From the NCBI RefSeq assembly GCF_918697925.1, contig NZ_CAKKMF010000005.1, positions 30,275 to 94,274 on the forward strand: a DNA stretch of 64,000 bases, written 5' to 3'. The DNA is from Arthrobacter sp. Bi26 (GTDB lineage: Bacteria; Actinomycetota; Actinomycetes; Actinomycetales; Micrococcaceae). Shown here in pieces: positions 55,457-63,723 of the stretch (position 1 is its first letter; each line of letters opens with the position of its first letter). The position numbers and the translations under genes were made by a program. The notes under the pieces were generated by a model. That model was not told the origin of the DNA and ran no database searches. It was given only the letters and a program-made list of their open reading frames with translations.

Positions 55457-55499
55457 TCATTTTGGGTTGACGTCCCGTGCCAGATACGCAGCAGCGCGG
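55457..55499 (-). pseudogene. IS3-family OrfA, last residues
   Basis: RAAAYLARDVNPK and a stop match the end of IS3 OrfA proteins (LRRAAAYFARE). Upstream the frame turns directly into an IS256 transposase at RRMEKL. Confidence 0.5.
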
Positions 55500-55715
55500 A
55501 GCTTTTCCATCCGCCGGGTGGAGACCCCGAGCAGGTAGCAGGTCGCGACCACGGTGGTCAGGGCGACCTCGGCCCGGCGGCGGCGTTCCAGCAGCCAGTC
55601 CGGGAAGCACTATCCCTGCCGGAGCTAGGGGATGGCGACGTCCAGGGTGCCGGTGCGGGTGTCGAAGCCCCGGTGCCGGTACCCGTTGCGGGAGTTGCTG
55701 CGGGCCTCGCAACGT
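55499..55715 (-). pseudogene. IS256-family (Mutator) transposase fragment
   Basis: NGYRHRGFDTRTGTLDVAIP is followed by a stop, and then FPDWLLERRRRAEVALTTVV and ATCYLLGVSTRRMEKL. This is the N-terminal part of an IS256-family transposase with two in-frame stops. It is fused to the IS3 remnant, which suggests one element landed in or beside the other before decay. Confidence 0.75.
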
Positions 55716-55760
55716 CAAGAACTCGGTGGTGAAGAAACTCTTGCCATTCACATGATCCCC

Positions 55761-56040
55761 TCATGCCGGCAGGAACCCCGGCAGACGGCTTACCCACCGC
55801 ATGCCTCGCAGCTTCACCGGACACCGCCGGTCCTCCTCGATGTCCCATTCGGAGTCGCTGAAGCGGCGGACGTTCCCGGCGGGAATCCATGTCCAGTGCG
55901 CGAGGTGCTCGTCGTCCGGCCATGACACGAGGATGTGCGAAAGGTTCCACCGCTCGCCGAGGCGTGGACGCCCACTGTGCAGGTCGTGCCCGGGAAGAGC
56001 AGCATCCGACGAGACATTCAGGGCCTCCGGGCGGTGGCTT
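55761..56040 (-). pseudogene. C-terminal remnant of an unknown protein
   Basis: The frame reads WNLSHILVSWPDDEHLAHWT, then WIPAGNVRRFSDSEWDIEED and LRGMRWVSRLPGFLPA before a stop. The Trp- and charge-rich text looks coded, but there is no start codon after the upstream stop and I do not recognise the family. Confidence 0.4.
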
Positions 56041-56275
56041 CAAATGGCATGATCGTCAGATCTGGGCGTCGAGCCGAAGCCCTCGGGAGCTGCCCGCGCG
56101 GGATTCGGTGGCGGTCTGTCCGCTCCTACTCGTCCCCACATGCCGATCGGCTCTCAAACTGCGGGAGTTGGCCAACCGGTGGCTGACGCTGCCCGGCTAC
56201 TTGGGCGCGAACGTCGGTAGAAGGTGATCACGCACTGGCTACCCTAATCGACCAAGTTGACCGATGGATCGAGGC

Positions 56276-57361
56276 TTAGCTAGGCTCACCGGTGGTTTGA
56301 GGTCCGGTCGGGGCGTTCCGGAGATGGATCGGCCCGTGACCGGCTAGGTCTTTGCGTATCAAGTTGATGCCGTTGACGAGGTGCGAATCATCGATGGCTG
56401 CCGGTGCGAAATACGTCGAGTAAACAGACTCTCCACCGTACGCCCAGCCGAGGACAGCGCCTGCCCGCGTATACAGCTGCTGTGCGTGGGCAGGCTCTTT
56501 AGCAGGTTGTGGGCCGGCTAGTTCGGCCAGGTTGAGCAACTGTGCGATGTGGAGCGCGGACAACACTGTGTTGTGGTGATAGCAGGTTAGTCCATCACTT
56601 TCTTTGGGCGTAGTGCTGCGTTTCGGCGACCATGACGCCTGCGTGTTCTGTCCTGCAAGGCGGATCGTCTCGGCAAACTTGCCGTGCTTATTAGCGATGA
56701 TGAGAGTATTTCCAGGAGGCTGCCCCGGATAGCACATCTGCCTCAACAGAGCCGTCGCTTCCTCAGTTGAAGTTGTTCCCGTGGCTCCTGAAATGGTTGT
56801 CACTGTAGTCAGCTCGAGGCCGCGCACAGGGCTACTACTCGGACTGCCGAGAACGTCTTTCTCTAGTTGCTGCACCTCGTGAAGGAGAATCATATCGATC
56901 GTTCGGATTTTGTCGTCGGATGCTTTGAACACCGCGAGTTGAGTTAATTGCTGTTGGAGGGATGCCGCGGCTTCGAGCGTCAAATCCCCTTCAAACGTCG
57001 CGGTGACCGCGATGCCGACTCCGGATGGGTAGAGGTAGCGCTCACAGGTCACGATGACATTCAGGCGATTTGTTGTCGGCACGAACCCCCTAGACCGCAA
57101 CAGTGGTACCTGCTTGATCCACCCCGAGTACGCCTGGGCCGTCGAATACCCAGAGCCGAGCAGAGCCGCCCAGTACTTGTGCCCCGTCTCGTAGGAGCCC
57201 CACGGCTTCAGCCATTCTGCTCCCGTCGTGGGTGCCGCCATGAAGGCGGTCGTGTAGGAGGTCAGACTGCTAAGTGACGGCTTACCGAGTCCATCAATGA
57301 CAACCTCCCGAAGCGCAGATGTCAGCAGCCAGCTGATATGAAAACGAGTGATACTAGCCAT
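56276..57361 (-). CDS. Orphan island protein of unknown function (361 aa)
   Basis: The product starts MASITRFHISWLLTSALREV and has no signal peptide or clear membrane helix. Features are PWGSYETGHKYWAALLGSGY, a long central helical region with a Thr-rich insert (ELTTVTTISGATGTTSTEEA), and CYHHNTVLSALHIAQLLNLA near residue 260. I do not recognise any family. GC is visibly lower than in neighbouring genes. It lies downstream of the membrane protein at 57533 on the same strand, across an AT-rich region with palindromes, so it may have its own promoter. Confidence 0.7.
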   Translation of the reverse strand: MASITRFHISWLLTSALREVVIDGLGKPSLSSLTSYTTAFMAAPTTGAEWLKPWGSYETGHKYWAALLGSGYSTAQAYSGWIKQVPLLRSRGFVPTTNRLNVIVTCERYLYPSGVGIAVTATFEGDLTLEAAASLQQQLTQLAVFKASDDKIRTIDMILLHEVQQLEKDVLGSPSSSPVRGLELTTVTTISGATGTTSTEEATALLRQMCYPGQPPGNTLIIANKHGKFAETIRLAGQNTQASWSPKRSTTPKESDGLTCYHHNTVLSALHIAQLLNLAELAGPQPAKEPAHAQQLYTRAGAVLGWAYGGESVYSTYFAPAAIDDSHLVNGINLIRKDLAGHGPIHLRNAPTGPQTTGEPS

Positions 57362-57420
57362 GACATCTGCCCCTATTGCTATCCTTGCGGCCACTTGATA
57401 TAAACGAATTGACTGAATAA

Positions 57421-57458
57421 CTATCTTTGAGTAGATAGAATTTACTTTTAAGTAAATT
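57421..57458. promoter_or_regulatory. AT-rich palindromes between the two orphan island genes
   Basis: CTATCT-N6-AGATAG at 57421-57438 is followed directly by the perfect palindrome AATTTACTT-TT-AAGTAAATT at 57439-57458. In this high-GC genome, such an AT-rich double dyad 60-100 bases before a start is a good operator/promoter candidate. Confidence 0.5.
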
Positions 57459-57480
57459 GGGCCGCCCGATGGCGGGCCGT

Positions 57481-57502
57481 GGCCGGGTGCTCGCACCCGG
57501 CC
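57481..57502. terminator. Hairpin after the orphan membrane protein gene
   Basis: GGCCGGGTG pairs perfectly with CACCCGGCC over a CTCG loop, with T-rich sequence on the plus-strand side (CATTTTT). A second, weaker GC hairpin adjoins it at 57461-57480. It lies about 30 bases past the stop of the upstream gene. Confidence 0.5.
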
Positions 57503-57532
57503 CTTCATTTTTACCTTCGACTCGATCACCCA

Positions 57533-59119
57533 TTACGACTCCGTGCTGACAATCCTGCCGTGACCGAAGTCCGTCAGGTCAGTCAGTTTGACCTTAGTAA
57601 CAGTCGCGACATCCTTGGTTGGCTGGTATTCGGGGGAGCTGAAGTCCGGGCCCGTCACGAGTTCGTAGAGCTCTCGATTCTTTCCTTCCGTGAGGAGAGC
57701 ATCGAACCTTGCTGCATTCTCGCCTTCTTTTGAAGGCTTTGACACGATCCGGGGGCATACTAAGGCTGTAGTCGGGCCGAAGCGGAGCACAAACACCCTG
57801 TCTGTGTTCTGGTTCGTGTAGTTCGCGTTAGCTACCTGATCCAGCTTGTCCTTGGTCTTAGCCTTGCCCTTGAAGCGCGTGATTTTGCGGAGGACTGTTC
57901 GGGCACTGTCATTCGGCTGAAAACGATTTCGGCGGATTACCCATCGGACTGCTATCGCGACCGCCCAGACTGCTGCCCCGGTTGCGATGCCTAGTACACA
58001 GATCCGGACGATATCGACGAATCCGTAGACAGCGCTGTAGTTCCGGCCGAAAATCTCCGTATAAAGAAAAGGAAACGGCATCGCGAAAAGAACACCGAGG
58101 ATCGCCAAGGCCACCGTGCCGGTTATCGTCTGCGGCGGCGTGATCTCGATAGGCAACTCGCGGGGATACACACGCCACCACAGGAACCAGACGACGAGCA
58201 CGAACAGCAGACCAGGAACGACGAAGAGCGCGGGCGCGATCGCCGCGCCGAAGGCGCCGGTCAACGCGTCCTCCCCAAACACGCTCAGGGAAATCTTGTG
58301 ACTGTCCGTGGCGAATCCGGCGTTCTGGCCGACCGAGTCCTCGTAGTTTATTGATAGAACGACTAGGGCACTTCCAGGCTGAACGCCGTTCGGCGCGCTT
58401 ACGTGTAGGTGCACGGTGGCGCCGTCTCCGGGGGCGAGGGTGTCCGGCAGATCCAGCGTAAGGGAACCTGTGGGGGCGTCAGCAGGGCGCGAGGCCTTAG
58501 TCAATTCGACTTTGAGAAAGGTCGGGAAAGTGAGCGTTGCCCCTGTGATGCGCTGCGTCAGAGCGCTAGTGTTCTGGACGCCGAAATAGAGGTCTGCGGC
58601 TTGGGTATCGACCATCGCCGTGTCGCCAGATTGGGAGATCGTGAGCGCATTCGATGCCAGCGCCGGAATCGTCCCGGGCAAGACCTTCAGCGTAGCCAGG
58701 ATTGACCCCGCCGAGTCCACTCCGGTGTAACCGATCGTCGTGACCACTGTGACGGACGACAACAGCCGGGCGGGGAGAGTGACGATTGCTGGCACAGTCA
58801 GCGAGCCGCCCGCCGGAATCGACACGGGTGTCTCGTCAAGGGTTATGACGAGTGGACTAACTGCGCCGCTTTCCTGCCTGATCTTCGGGTTGACCACCAC
58901 AGGGGCGCTCGTGGGGTTCTGGATGCGGAGCCCTGTCGCACGCGTCTCGCCAGGAAGCATCGCAAGTTCGTCAGGCGTGTACGCCGCCGCAACGGCCATC
59001 GACTCCGCTGCCGCCGATGTGGCCACGGGCCCGAAGCCGGAGAGGAGAATGGACGCAGCGAGGGCGCTGATGCCAATCACTCGGGCGATCCGGAGCCAAA
59101 ATGCCCGATCAGCGCTCAT
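57533..59119 (-). CDS. Orphan surface/membrane protein with Ig-like ectodomain and cytoplasmic tail
   Basis: A 528-aa protein: signal peptide 1-40 (IARVIGISALAASILLSGFG, cut near ATSAAAES), two Ig-like beta domains of the CARDB/COG1361 type (about 45-285; GETRATGLRIQNPTSAPVVV, LYFGVQNTSALTQRITGATL), then three transmembrane segments (about 290-315, 330-355, 365-395) and a basic, soluble C-terminal tail of about 130 residues. GGAGG lies before the ATG. The layout, an outside sensor or adhesin with a cytoplasmic output, is known in many families, but I recognise no specific one. Confidence 0.7.
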   Translation of the reverse strand: MSADRAFWLRIARVIGISALAASILLSGFGPVATSAAAESMAVAAAYTPDELAMLPGETRATGLRIQNPTSAPVVVNPKIRQESGAVSPLVITLDETPVSIPAGGSLTVPAIVTLPARLLSSVTVVTTIGYTGVDSAGSILATLKVLPGTIPALASNALTISQSGDTAMVDTQAADLYFGVQNTSALTQRITGATLTFPTFLKVELTKASRPADAPTGSLTLDLPDTLAPGDGATVHLHVSAPNGVQPGSALVVLSINYEDSVGQNAGFATDSHKISLSVFGEDALTGAFGAAIAPALFVVPGLLFVLVVWFLWWRVYPRELPIEITPPQTITGTVALAILGVLFAMPFPFLYTEIFGRNYSAVYGFVDIVRICVLGIATGAAVWAVAIAVRWVIRRNRFQPNDSARTVLRKITRFKGKAKTKDKLDQVANANYTNQNTDRVFVLRFGPTTALVCPRIVSKPSKEGENAARFDALLTEGKNRELYELVTGPDFSSPEYQPTKDVATVTKVKLTDLTDFGHGRIVSTES

Positions 59120-59553
59120 TTACTTCGCTTCCTCCCCATCCGGCCTACCGGGCGTGATTCTAAAAAGTGCGACCTGTCGTTGCGGCAGCGGGAGCAACTT
59201 GGGTAGTCCGAGCGAAGCGAACCGCTGCGTGTTGGTCTCCTACCTGTGACCCTCGATGAGATGCGAGATGTCGGAGCGCTGCACACTCCACACCCTCGCC
59301 GCGACCCGTTGGACGCATGATCCCAACAAGCCCGACTTGCGCAAGGCTAAACTTCAGTAGTGCCATTGAGGCAGTGTGACATTGAGCCGAACACACGTCT
59401 AGGTCTCATTGTTTCGTTCTCAGCCCGGTCAGCGTGATTGGTCGGACCCCAATTAGCAGTCCAGCGTCTACGCGATAGCTAATTTGGCCTGTTTCGGTCC
59501 ATGTTTCCTAGAAGCGTTTCGGCCTCATGCCGTCCAGCTACTCGTGGGGCCAT
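59120..59553. other. Gap between orphan membrane gene and IS3 remnant
   Basis: Gene-free stretch that should hold the promoter of the orphan genes. No boxes are convincing. Confidence 0.35.
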
Positions 59554-59769
59554 TCATGACTGTAGATAGATTTCCATTCCTCGGCCAAATAGTTCGGCCA
59601 TGGTGTGGATGATTTCACCAGAAAGTTGTTCCCTTCTGGACTGGGCGTTGAAGGATTCGATGAAGGCGTTCTGTCGGGTGATCTCGGGTCGATGAAGGCG
59701 GTGTCGACTCCAGCGGTGTCGCACCAGTCGATCAGCGCGGCGGCGGTGAATTTCGGCTAGAAGGCCCAC
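59554..59769 (-). pseudogene. IS3-family OrfB remnant
   Basis: One frame gives ALIDWCDTAGVDTAFIDP and another continues with QNAFIESFNAQSRREQLSGE, the region around the last catalytic Glu of IS3 transposases. A frameshift joins them, and the end MEIYLQS is not family-like. It bounds the orphan gene pair on the right. Confidence 0.65.
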
Positions 59770-60015
59770 AACGGGGTGAGCTGGGCCCCGACGGGGTGAA
59801 GGATCACCCGAAGTCCTTCGCGAAGCGGTCCCGTCTCGTTCGGCGACGACTTCTGAGCCACGGAGAGTGCGCCCCGGTTCCGGCCGCGTCGCGGGGTCAG
59901 GCCCGCGACGTGGCCGGAGCTGTCTGGCCTTGGTGGTCGGTTGAGACCGAGCCGACGCTCGGCTGCGGCGGCCCCTCGACCGCCGGTAACGCTCGAGTTG
60001 GCAGCTGTGGTGCGT
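59770..60015. other. Gap before the CHAD gene
   Basis: About 245 bases with no recognisable gene or site. Confidence 0.35.
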
Positions 60016-61035
60016 TCAGATCCCGCTCCCGGTCCGCGCGGCTGACGTCCCCGGGTCGTACTGGAGGGAGGCGGCGTTGGGCAGCCAGGCCGCCTCGTCG
60101 TAGAGGCTGCTTAACCGGCGCGGAAGCTTCTCCAGGACACGGTCGGTGCGGACCTGCTCCAGGGCGTCCACCAGGTAGTACGTGCCGGTCGGATGACCTT
60201 TGGCCGACGCGGCGGAACCGAGCCCTTGCACCACTGGGCGGGTCACGACCGCGTCCTGGTAGTCGCCGAGCAGGTCCTGGAGCTTCTTGGCCTGCCGGCC
60301 CAGCCGCCGGGCGGGTTTGCCGACGACGGGGGTGGCGACGTGGATCACGTAGCGGAGTTGCTTGTCGGCCTTGCGGGCGTCGTGCAGCGCCTCATCCCGC
60401 TCTGTCCCCGCCGGCAGCGCCTGGGCGGCCACGAGGTGACGGTCGAGCGTGCGCAGCGCCTTGGCGATGCTCTTTGGCAGCTCCTCCGCCGCGGGCCGCG
60501 CCGCGCGCTCGGTGAAGGGCGGGTCGGCCGGCGGCCAGTCCAGCACCTGACGGAGCGCGGCGTAGCGATCGCTGTCGAGCGTGGCATGGGTGGTCTGGCT
60601 GCTACTGACGGCGAGCTGGTCCAGCTGGGTCCGGGCGTGGTCGAACACCGGGCCAACGATCAACTCCGACGGCAGGGCGTCGTGCTGTCGTTTCAGCTCG
60701 ATGAGTGTCCTCTGGGTGTCGTTCTCCTCGCCGAGCTGGCGGCCCAGCCACGCCAGCTCGGCGCACACCGGTCGAGTGACCTGCCGATCGAGGATGCGGG
60801 AGAAGCCGCGAAGTGTGGAACGCAGCTGGCGGATCACGACGCGCATCTTGGTGACCCCCTTCGGGTCGCCGTCGCGCACCTTGCGCTCGGCCTCCCGAAG
60901 TGCCCTGGTCTGGGCGAGGAGGGCATGCAGCACCACCTCGCCGGCCGTGGGCGGGGACGCAGTCGCCGTCTGGTTCTTCGATGGCTTGGTGCGGTGGGTG
61001 GACGGCTCTCGGGTGTTCGTCGCGGTGATGGTCAT
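60016..61035 (-). CDS. CHAD-domain protein
   Basis: The 339-aa helical protein has the CHAD repeats with conserved basic/His residues: GVTKMRVVIRQLRSTLRGF in the first half and ALHDARKADKQLRYVIHVAT in the second. CHAD domains bind polyphosphate and often sit beside polyphosphate-related genes. Its ATG overlaps the stop of the ABC exporter gene (TAATG), so the two are coupled. Confidence 0.88.
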   Translation of the reverse strand: MTITATNTREPSTHRTKPSKNQTATASPPTAGEVVLHALLAQTRALREAERKVRDGDPKGVTKMRVVIRQLRSTLRGFSRILDRQVTRPVCAELAWLGRQLGEENDTQRTLIELKRQHDALPSELIVGPVFDHARTQLDQLAVSSSQTTHATLDSDRYAALRQVLDWPPADPPFTERAARPAAEELPKSIAKALRTLDRHLVAAQALPAGTERDEALHDARKADKQLRYVIHVATPVVGKPARRLGRQAKKLQDLLGDYQDAVVTRPVVQGLGSAASAKGHPTGTYYLVDALEQVRTDRVLEKLPRRLSSLYDEAAWLPNAASLQYDPGTSAARTGSGI

Positions 61036-62930
61036 TAGAGGGCTCCGATGGTTGTGAGGTGGGTGCGGTCGGCGGAAGGGTCTGCCGGAGCGGTCTCGGG
61101 CAGCTCGGTGTCCAGAACGCCACCCCGGCGCAGGTACACGGTGCGGGTGGCCAGCGCAGTGACCGCGGGCCGATGCGTCGTCGCGATGATCGTGCGACCT
61201 TTGACGAGCCGGCCCAGCGCCTGGACAACGAGTTCCTCGGCGTGAACGTCCAGGCCGGTGGTGGGTTCGTCGAGGAGCACGACGGGGGCGTCGACGAGCA
61301 GTGCGCGGGCGATGCCGACGCGCTGGCGCTGCCCGCCGGACAGCCCGGTCCCGCCGGTACCGACGGTGGTGTCGAGCCCGTCGGGGAGGTCATCGGCGAA
61401 CTCGCTGACCAGGGCCGCCTCTGCGGCGGCAGCCACCTCGGCGTCCGTGGCGTCGGGGCGGCCGTAACGGATGTTGTCGATCAGTGTGCCGGAGAACAGG
61501 AAGGTGTCCTGCAGGACCATGGCCGCCTGCTGGTGCAGCCAGCGCTCCGGGAGGTCGGGGACCGAGTGCCCGTCGAGCAGGACCTGGCCGGAGGTGGGAC
61601 GGTAGAGGCCGCCGATCACGGACAGGAGGGTCGACTTGCCGGCGCCGTTGTCACCGAGCAGGGCGATCCGCTCGCCCGGGGTGACGGTCAGGTCGACGTC
61701 AGTGAAGACCGGGCCGCGGCCGGTGCCGTAGTCCAGCACGACCTTGCGCAGCTCGATGCGGCCGTCGACGCGGGCCGGCAGCGGCTCCTCGGTGCCCTGG
61801 TGGTCGGTGGGCTGGTCGAGGATGTCGGCGATCCGTTGGGCGGAGGCGGCGCCCTGGGTGAAGCTGGGTGCCAGCTTGGCCAGGGACTTCATCGGCGAGA
61901 GCATGGTCTTGAGGTAGCTGGTGACGACCACCAGCACCCCGACCTGCCACCAGCCCTTCAGCGCTCCGTAACCGCCGACGAACAACACCAGCGCGGTGCC
62001 CACGGAGGCGACCAACTGCAGGGTGGGGGAGAACTTGGCGCTGACCTTGACCGAGCGCAGCGAGAGGCCGAGCACGTTGTCGTTCTGCGTGGCGAACCGC
62101 TGGTCCTGCACCCGCTGGCTGCCGAACGCGTGCACGGTGCGGATGCCCATCAGGGACTCGGTGACGAGCCCGGTCAGGTCGCCGGTGGCGGCGCGCTTGC
62201 GACGGGCGTACTGCCGGGTCAGGCCGGCGAAGTGGTTGGCGGTCAGGAATACCAGCGGGGCGACGACGAGCCCGATCAGCCCGAGGCGCCAGTCCACCGC
62301 GACCATCACGGCGGCGGTACCGGCCAGGGTGAGCACGGACGGGACGAGGTCGGTGCCCACATCCCGCAGGGTCGATTCCACCGTTGACGTGTCGGAGACG
62401 ACCCGGCTGGTCAGCTCGCCGACGTTCTGCCGGTCGTGGAAGGCCATCGGCAGCCGCTGGGTGTAGGCGAACACATCCGCGCGGATGCGCGAGGTGATCC
62501 GCTGGCCGGACCCGTTCATGTACATGTCGCCCAGGTAGGAGAACATCCCCGCGGCAGCGGTGATCGCCACCACGGCGCTCGCCGCGACCAGCAGCATCGC
62601 CATCGACGAACCGCCGAACCACCCGGCGACGGCGTGCAGGATCCCGCTCTTGCCCTGGCCGTTACCTTGGCCCTTGTCCTGGAGCAGGTCGTTGATGACC
62701 AGCGCCAGCGGCCAGGGGGCGGCAAGATTGGCGGCCATTTGCCCGCCGTTCATCAGCACGCCCAGGGCCAGCGACTTTCGCTCGGGCCGGCCGTATTCCT
62801 TGAACCGCCACAGCTCGCGCAGAGTGCTGAGATCCCAGCGCGAACGCCCACCGGCGCCGTGTCTTTGCGGTTTGACTGCGTCGATGTCTTCCGGGCTGGA
62901 TGGCAGGTCGTCCGTGGAGTGGACGGTCAT
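61035..62930 (-). CDS. ABC-type exporter, fused permease and ATPase
   Basis: A 631-aa half-transporter: a membrane domain of six helices (residues about 60-340) and an ATPase with Walker A GDNGAGKST, signature GLSGGQRQRVGIARAL, and Walker B PVVLLDEPTTGLD. It pumps a hydrophobic compound or peptide out as a dimer. AGAGGAG lies six bases before the ATG at 62930; the frame to 63071 includes the operator and is not coding. It leads a two-gene operon with the CHAD protein and has a TetR-type operator upstream. Confidence 0.92.
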   Translation of the reverse strand: MTVHSTDDLPSSPEDIDAVKPQRHGAGGRSRWDLSTLRELWRFKEYGRPERKSLALGVLMNGGQMAANLAAPWPLALVINDLLQDKGQGNGQGKSGILHAVAGWFGGSSMAMLLVAASAVVAITAAAGMFSYLGDMYMNGSGQRITSRIRADVFAYTQRLPMAFHDRQNVGELTSRVVSDTSTVESTLRDVGTDLVPSVLTLAGTAAVMVAVDWRLGLIGLVVAPLVFLTANHFAGLTRQYARRKRAATGDLTGLVTESLMGIRTVHAFGSQRVQDQRFATQNDNVLGLSLRSVKVSAKFSPTLQLVASVGTALVLFVGGYGALKGWWQVGVLVVVTSYLKTMLSPMKSLAKLAPSFTQGAASAQRIADILDQPTDHQGTEEPLPARVDGRIELRKVVLDYGTGRGPVFTDVDLTVTPGERIALLGDNGAGKSTLLSVIGGLYRPTSGQVLLDGHSVPDLPERWLHQQAAMVLQDTFLFSGTLIDNIRYGRPDATDAEVAAAAEAALVSEFADDLPDGLDTTVGTGGTGLSGGQRQRVGIARALLVDAPVVLLDEPTTGLDVHAEELVVQALGRLVKGRTIIATTHRPAVTALATRTVYLRRGGVLDTELPETAPADPSADRTHLTTIGAL

Positions 62931-62995
62931 GGGTTGCTCCTCTGTACAGGGCGGTATTGGCAACGGCGCCGACGATGCGGGATGCACCGCAGAAA

Positions 62996-63031
62996 CATAC
63001 GTTGTATGGAAGCTTAACCATACAACGTATG
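62996..63031. promoter_or_regulatory. Double palindromic operator (TetR type) upstream of the ABC exporter
   Basis: CATACGTTGTATGG at 62996-63009 and its exact complement CCATACAACGTATG at 63018-63031 flank AAGCTTAA. Each arm is itself a CATAC-N3-GTATG palindrome, so there are two sites with centres 23 bases apart, about two helical turns. CATAC-N3-GTATG is typical for TetR-family repressors of exporters. No TetR gene lies within the window nearby. Confidence 0.75.
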
Positions 63032-63137
63032 GAAGGTAGGCCGCAATACTGACCGCCTGTGGTCGAAGCAATTTTTGGAAGTCTCCCTAGGGAGGGCAGG
63101 CGTTGCCTGGTCAGGGGCTCCGGTGCCACAGTGAACC

Positions 63138-63449
63138 ATGGCCACAGAGGAAGATGTCCGCCAGATCTGCCGTGGACTGCCGGGGGTTAGCGAGCGGCCC
63201 AGCTGGGGCCAGCCGGCATGGTTCGGAAAAACCCTGATGGCACGTATCTGGGAAGACGGCGTCCTCACCGTGAAAACCGAGGAACGGGAAGCACTCGCAG
63301 GGACCGGCCCCGACACCTACTTCTGGACGCCCCACCACGAGCGGTCCCCGAAACTGGTGCTGGTCCGCTTGGATAGGATCGACGTCGAGGAACTGGACGA
63401 GCTGCTGCAGGAGTCGTATCGCTTGGCTGGCGGGGGAGCCGCCAGGTAA
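63138..63449 (+). CDS. MmcQ/YjbR family protein
   Basis: The 103-aa protein shows the fold: MATEEDVRQICRGLPGVSER at the start, SWGQPAWFGKTLMARIW, TEEREALAG, then HHERSPKLVLVRLDRIDVEE and a final helix. The family has a double-wing DNA-binding-like shape but no established function. Divergent from the exporter. Confidence 0.88.
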   Translation: MATEEDVRQICRGLPGVSERPSWGQPAWFGKTLMARIWEDGVLTVKTEEREALAGTGPDTYFWTPHHERSPKLVLVRLDRIDVEELDELLQESYRLAGGGAAR

Positions 63450-63465
63450 GCGCTGGGCCGTCGGT

Positions 63466-63609
63466 GCCGGGCATTTCCAGGTCAAGTCCCGCCTTCAAGG
63501 CGGCAATGCGGTTGCTGACGGCGCCCCAGCCCGAGATGGCGGCTTCGCGCAAGCCCCATTCTGTTCGCAGGACGTCTGTGAGGAGCCACCGGTTTAAGGC
63601 GAGAGGCAC
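63466..63609 (-). pseudogene. GH3 beta-glucosidase fragment
   Basis: LNRWLLTDVLRTEWGLREAA, then ISGWGAVSNRIAALKAGLDL and EMPG, matches the GH3 barrel around the catalytic Asp (VSDWGAV). Here the nucleophile position reads GW (Gly instead of Asp), and both sides of the gene are missing. Confidence 0.7.
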
Positions 63610-63660
63610 ACGTCCTGCGGCAAAGCACGTGCTCCCCGAGGGGGCCCATGCACCACAAAA

Positions 63661-63704
63661 GGCAGGGTTTTCTTCTTCGCTGCGTCGAAGGAGAAAACCC
63701 TGCC
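63661..63704 (-). terminator. Strong terminator hairpin of the nitroreductase-family gene
   Basis: GGCAGGGTTTTCTTCTTCG pairs with CGAAGGAGAAAACCCTGCC (19 bp, one G-T) over a six-base loop. On the minus strand it is followed by TTTTGTGG. It lies 20 bases after the stop at 63724. Confidence 0.8.
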
Positions 63705-63723
63705 GGTTGTGGATTGTGGTTAG

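Noticed and set aside
54595..55500. Active IS3 element
   Set aside because: OrfB is frameshifted within the protein and OrfA is reduced to its last codons; no terminal inverted repeats were found.
61059..62387. 442-codon open frame on the plus strand
   Set aside because: Antisense to the ABC exporter; composition is Gly/Gln/Asp-rich shadow sequence.
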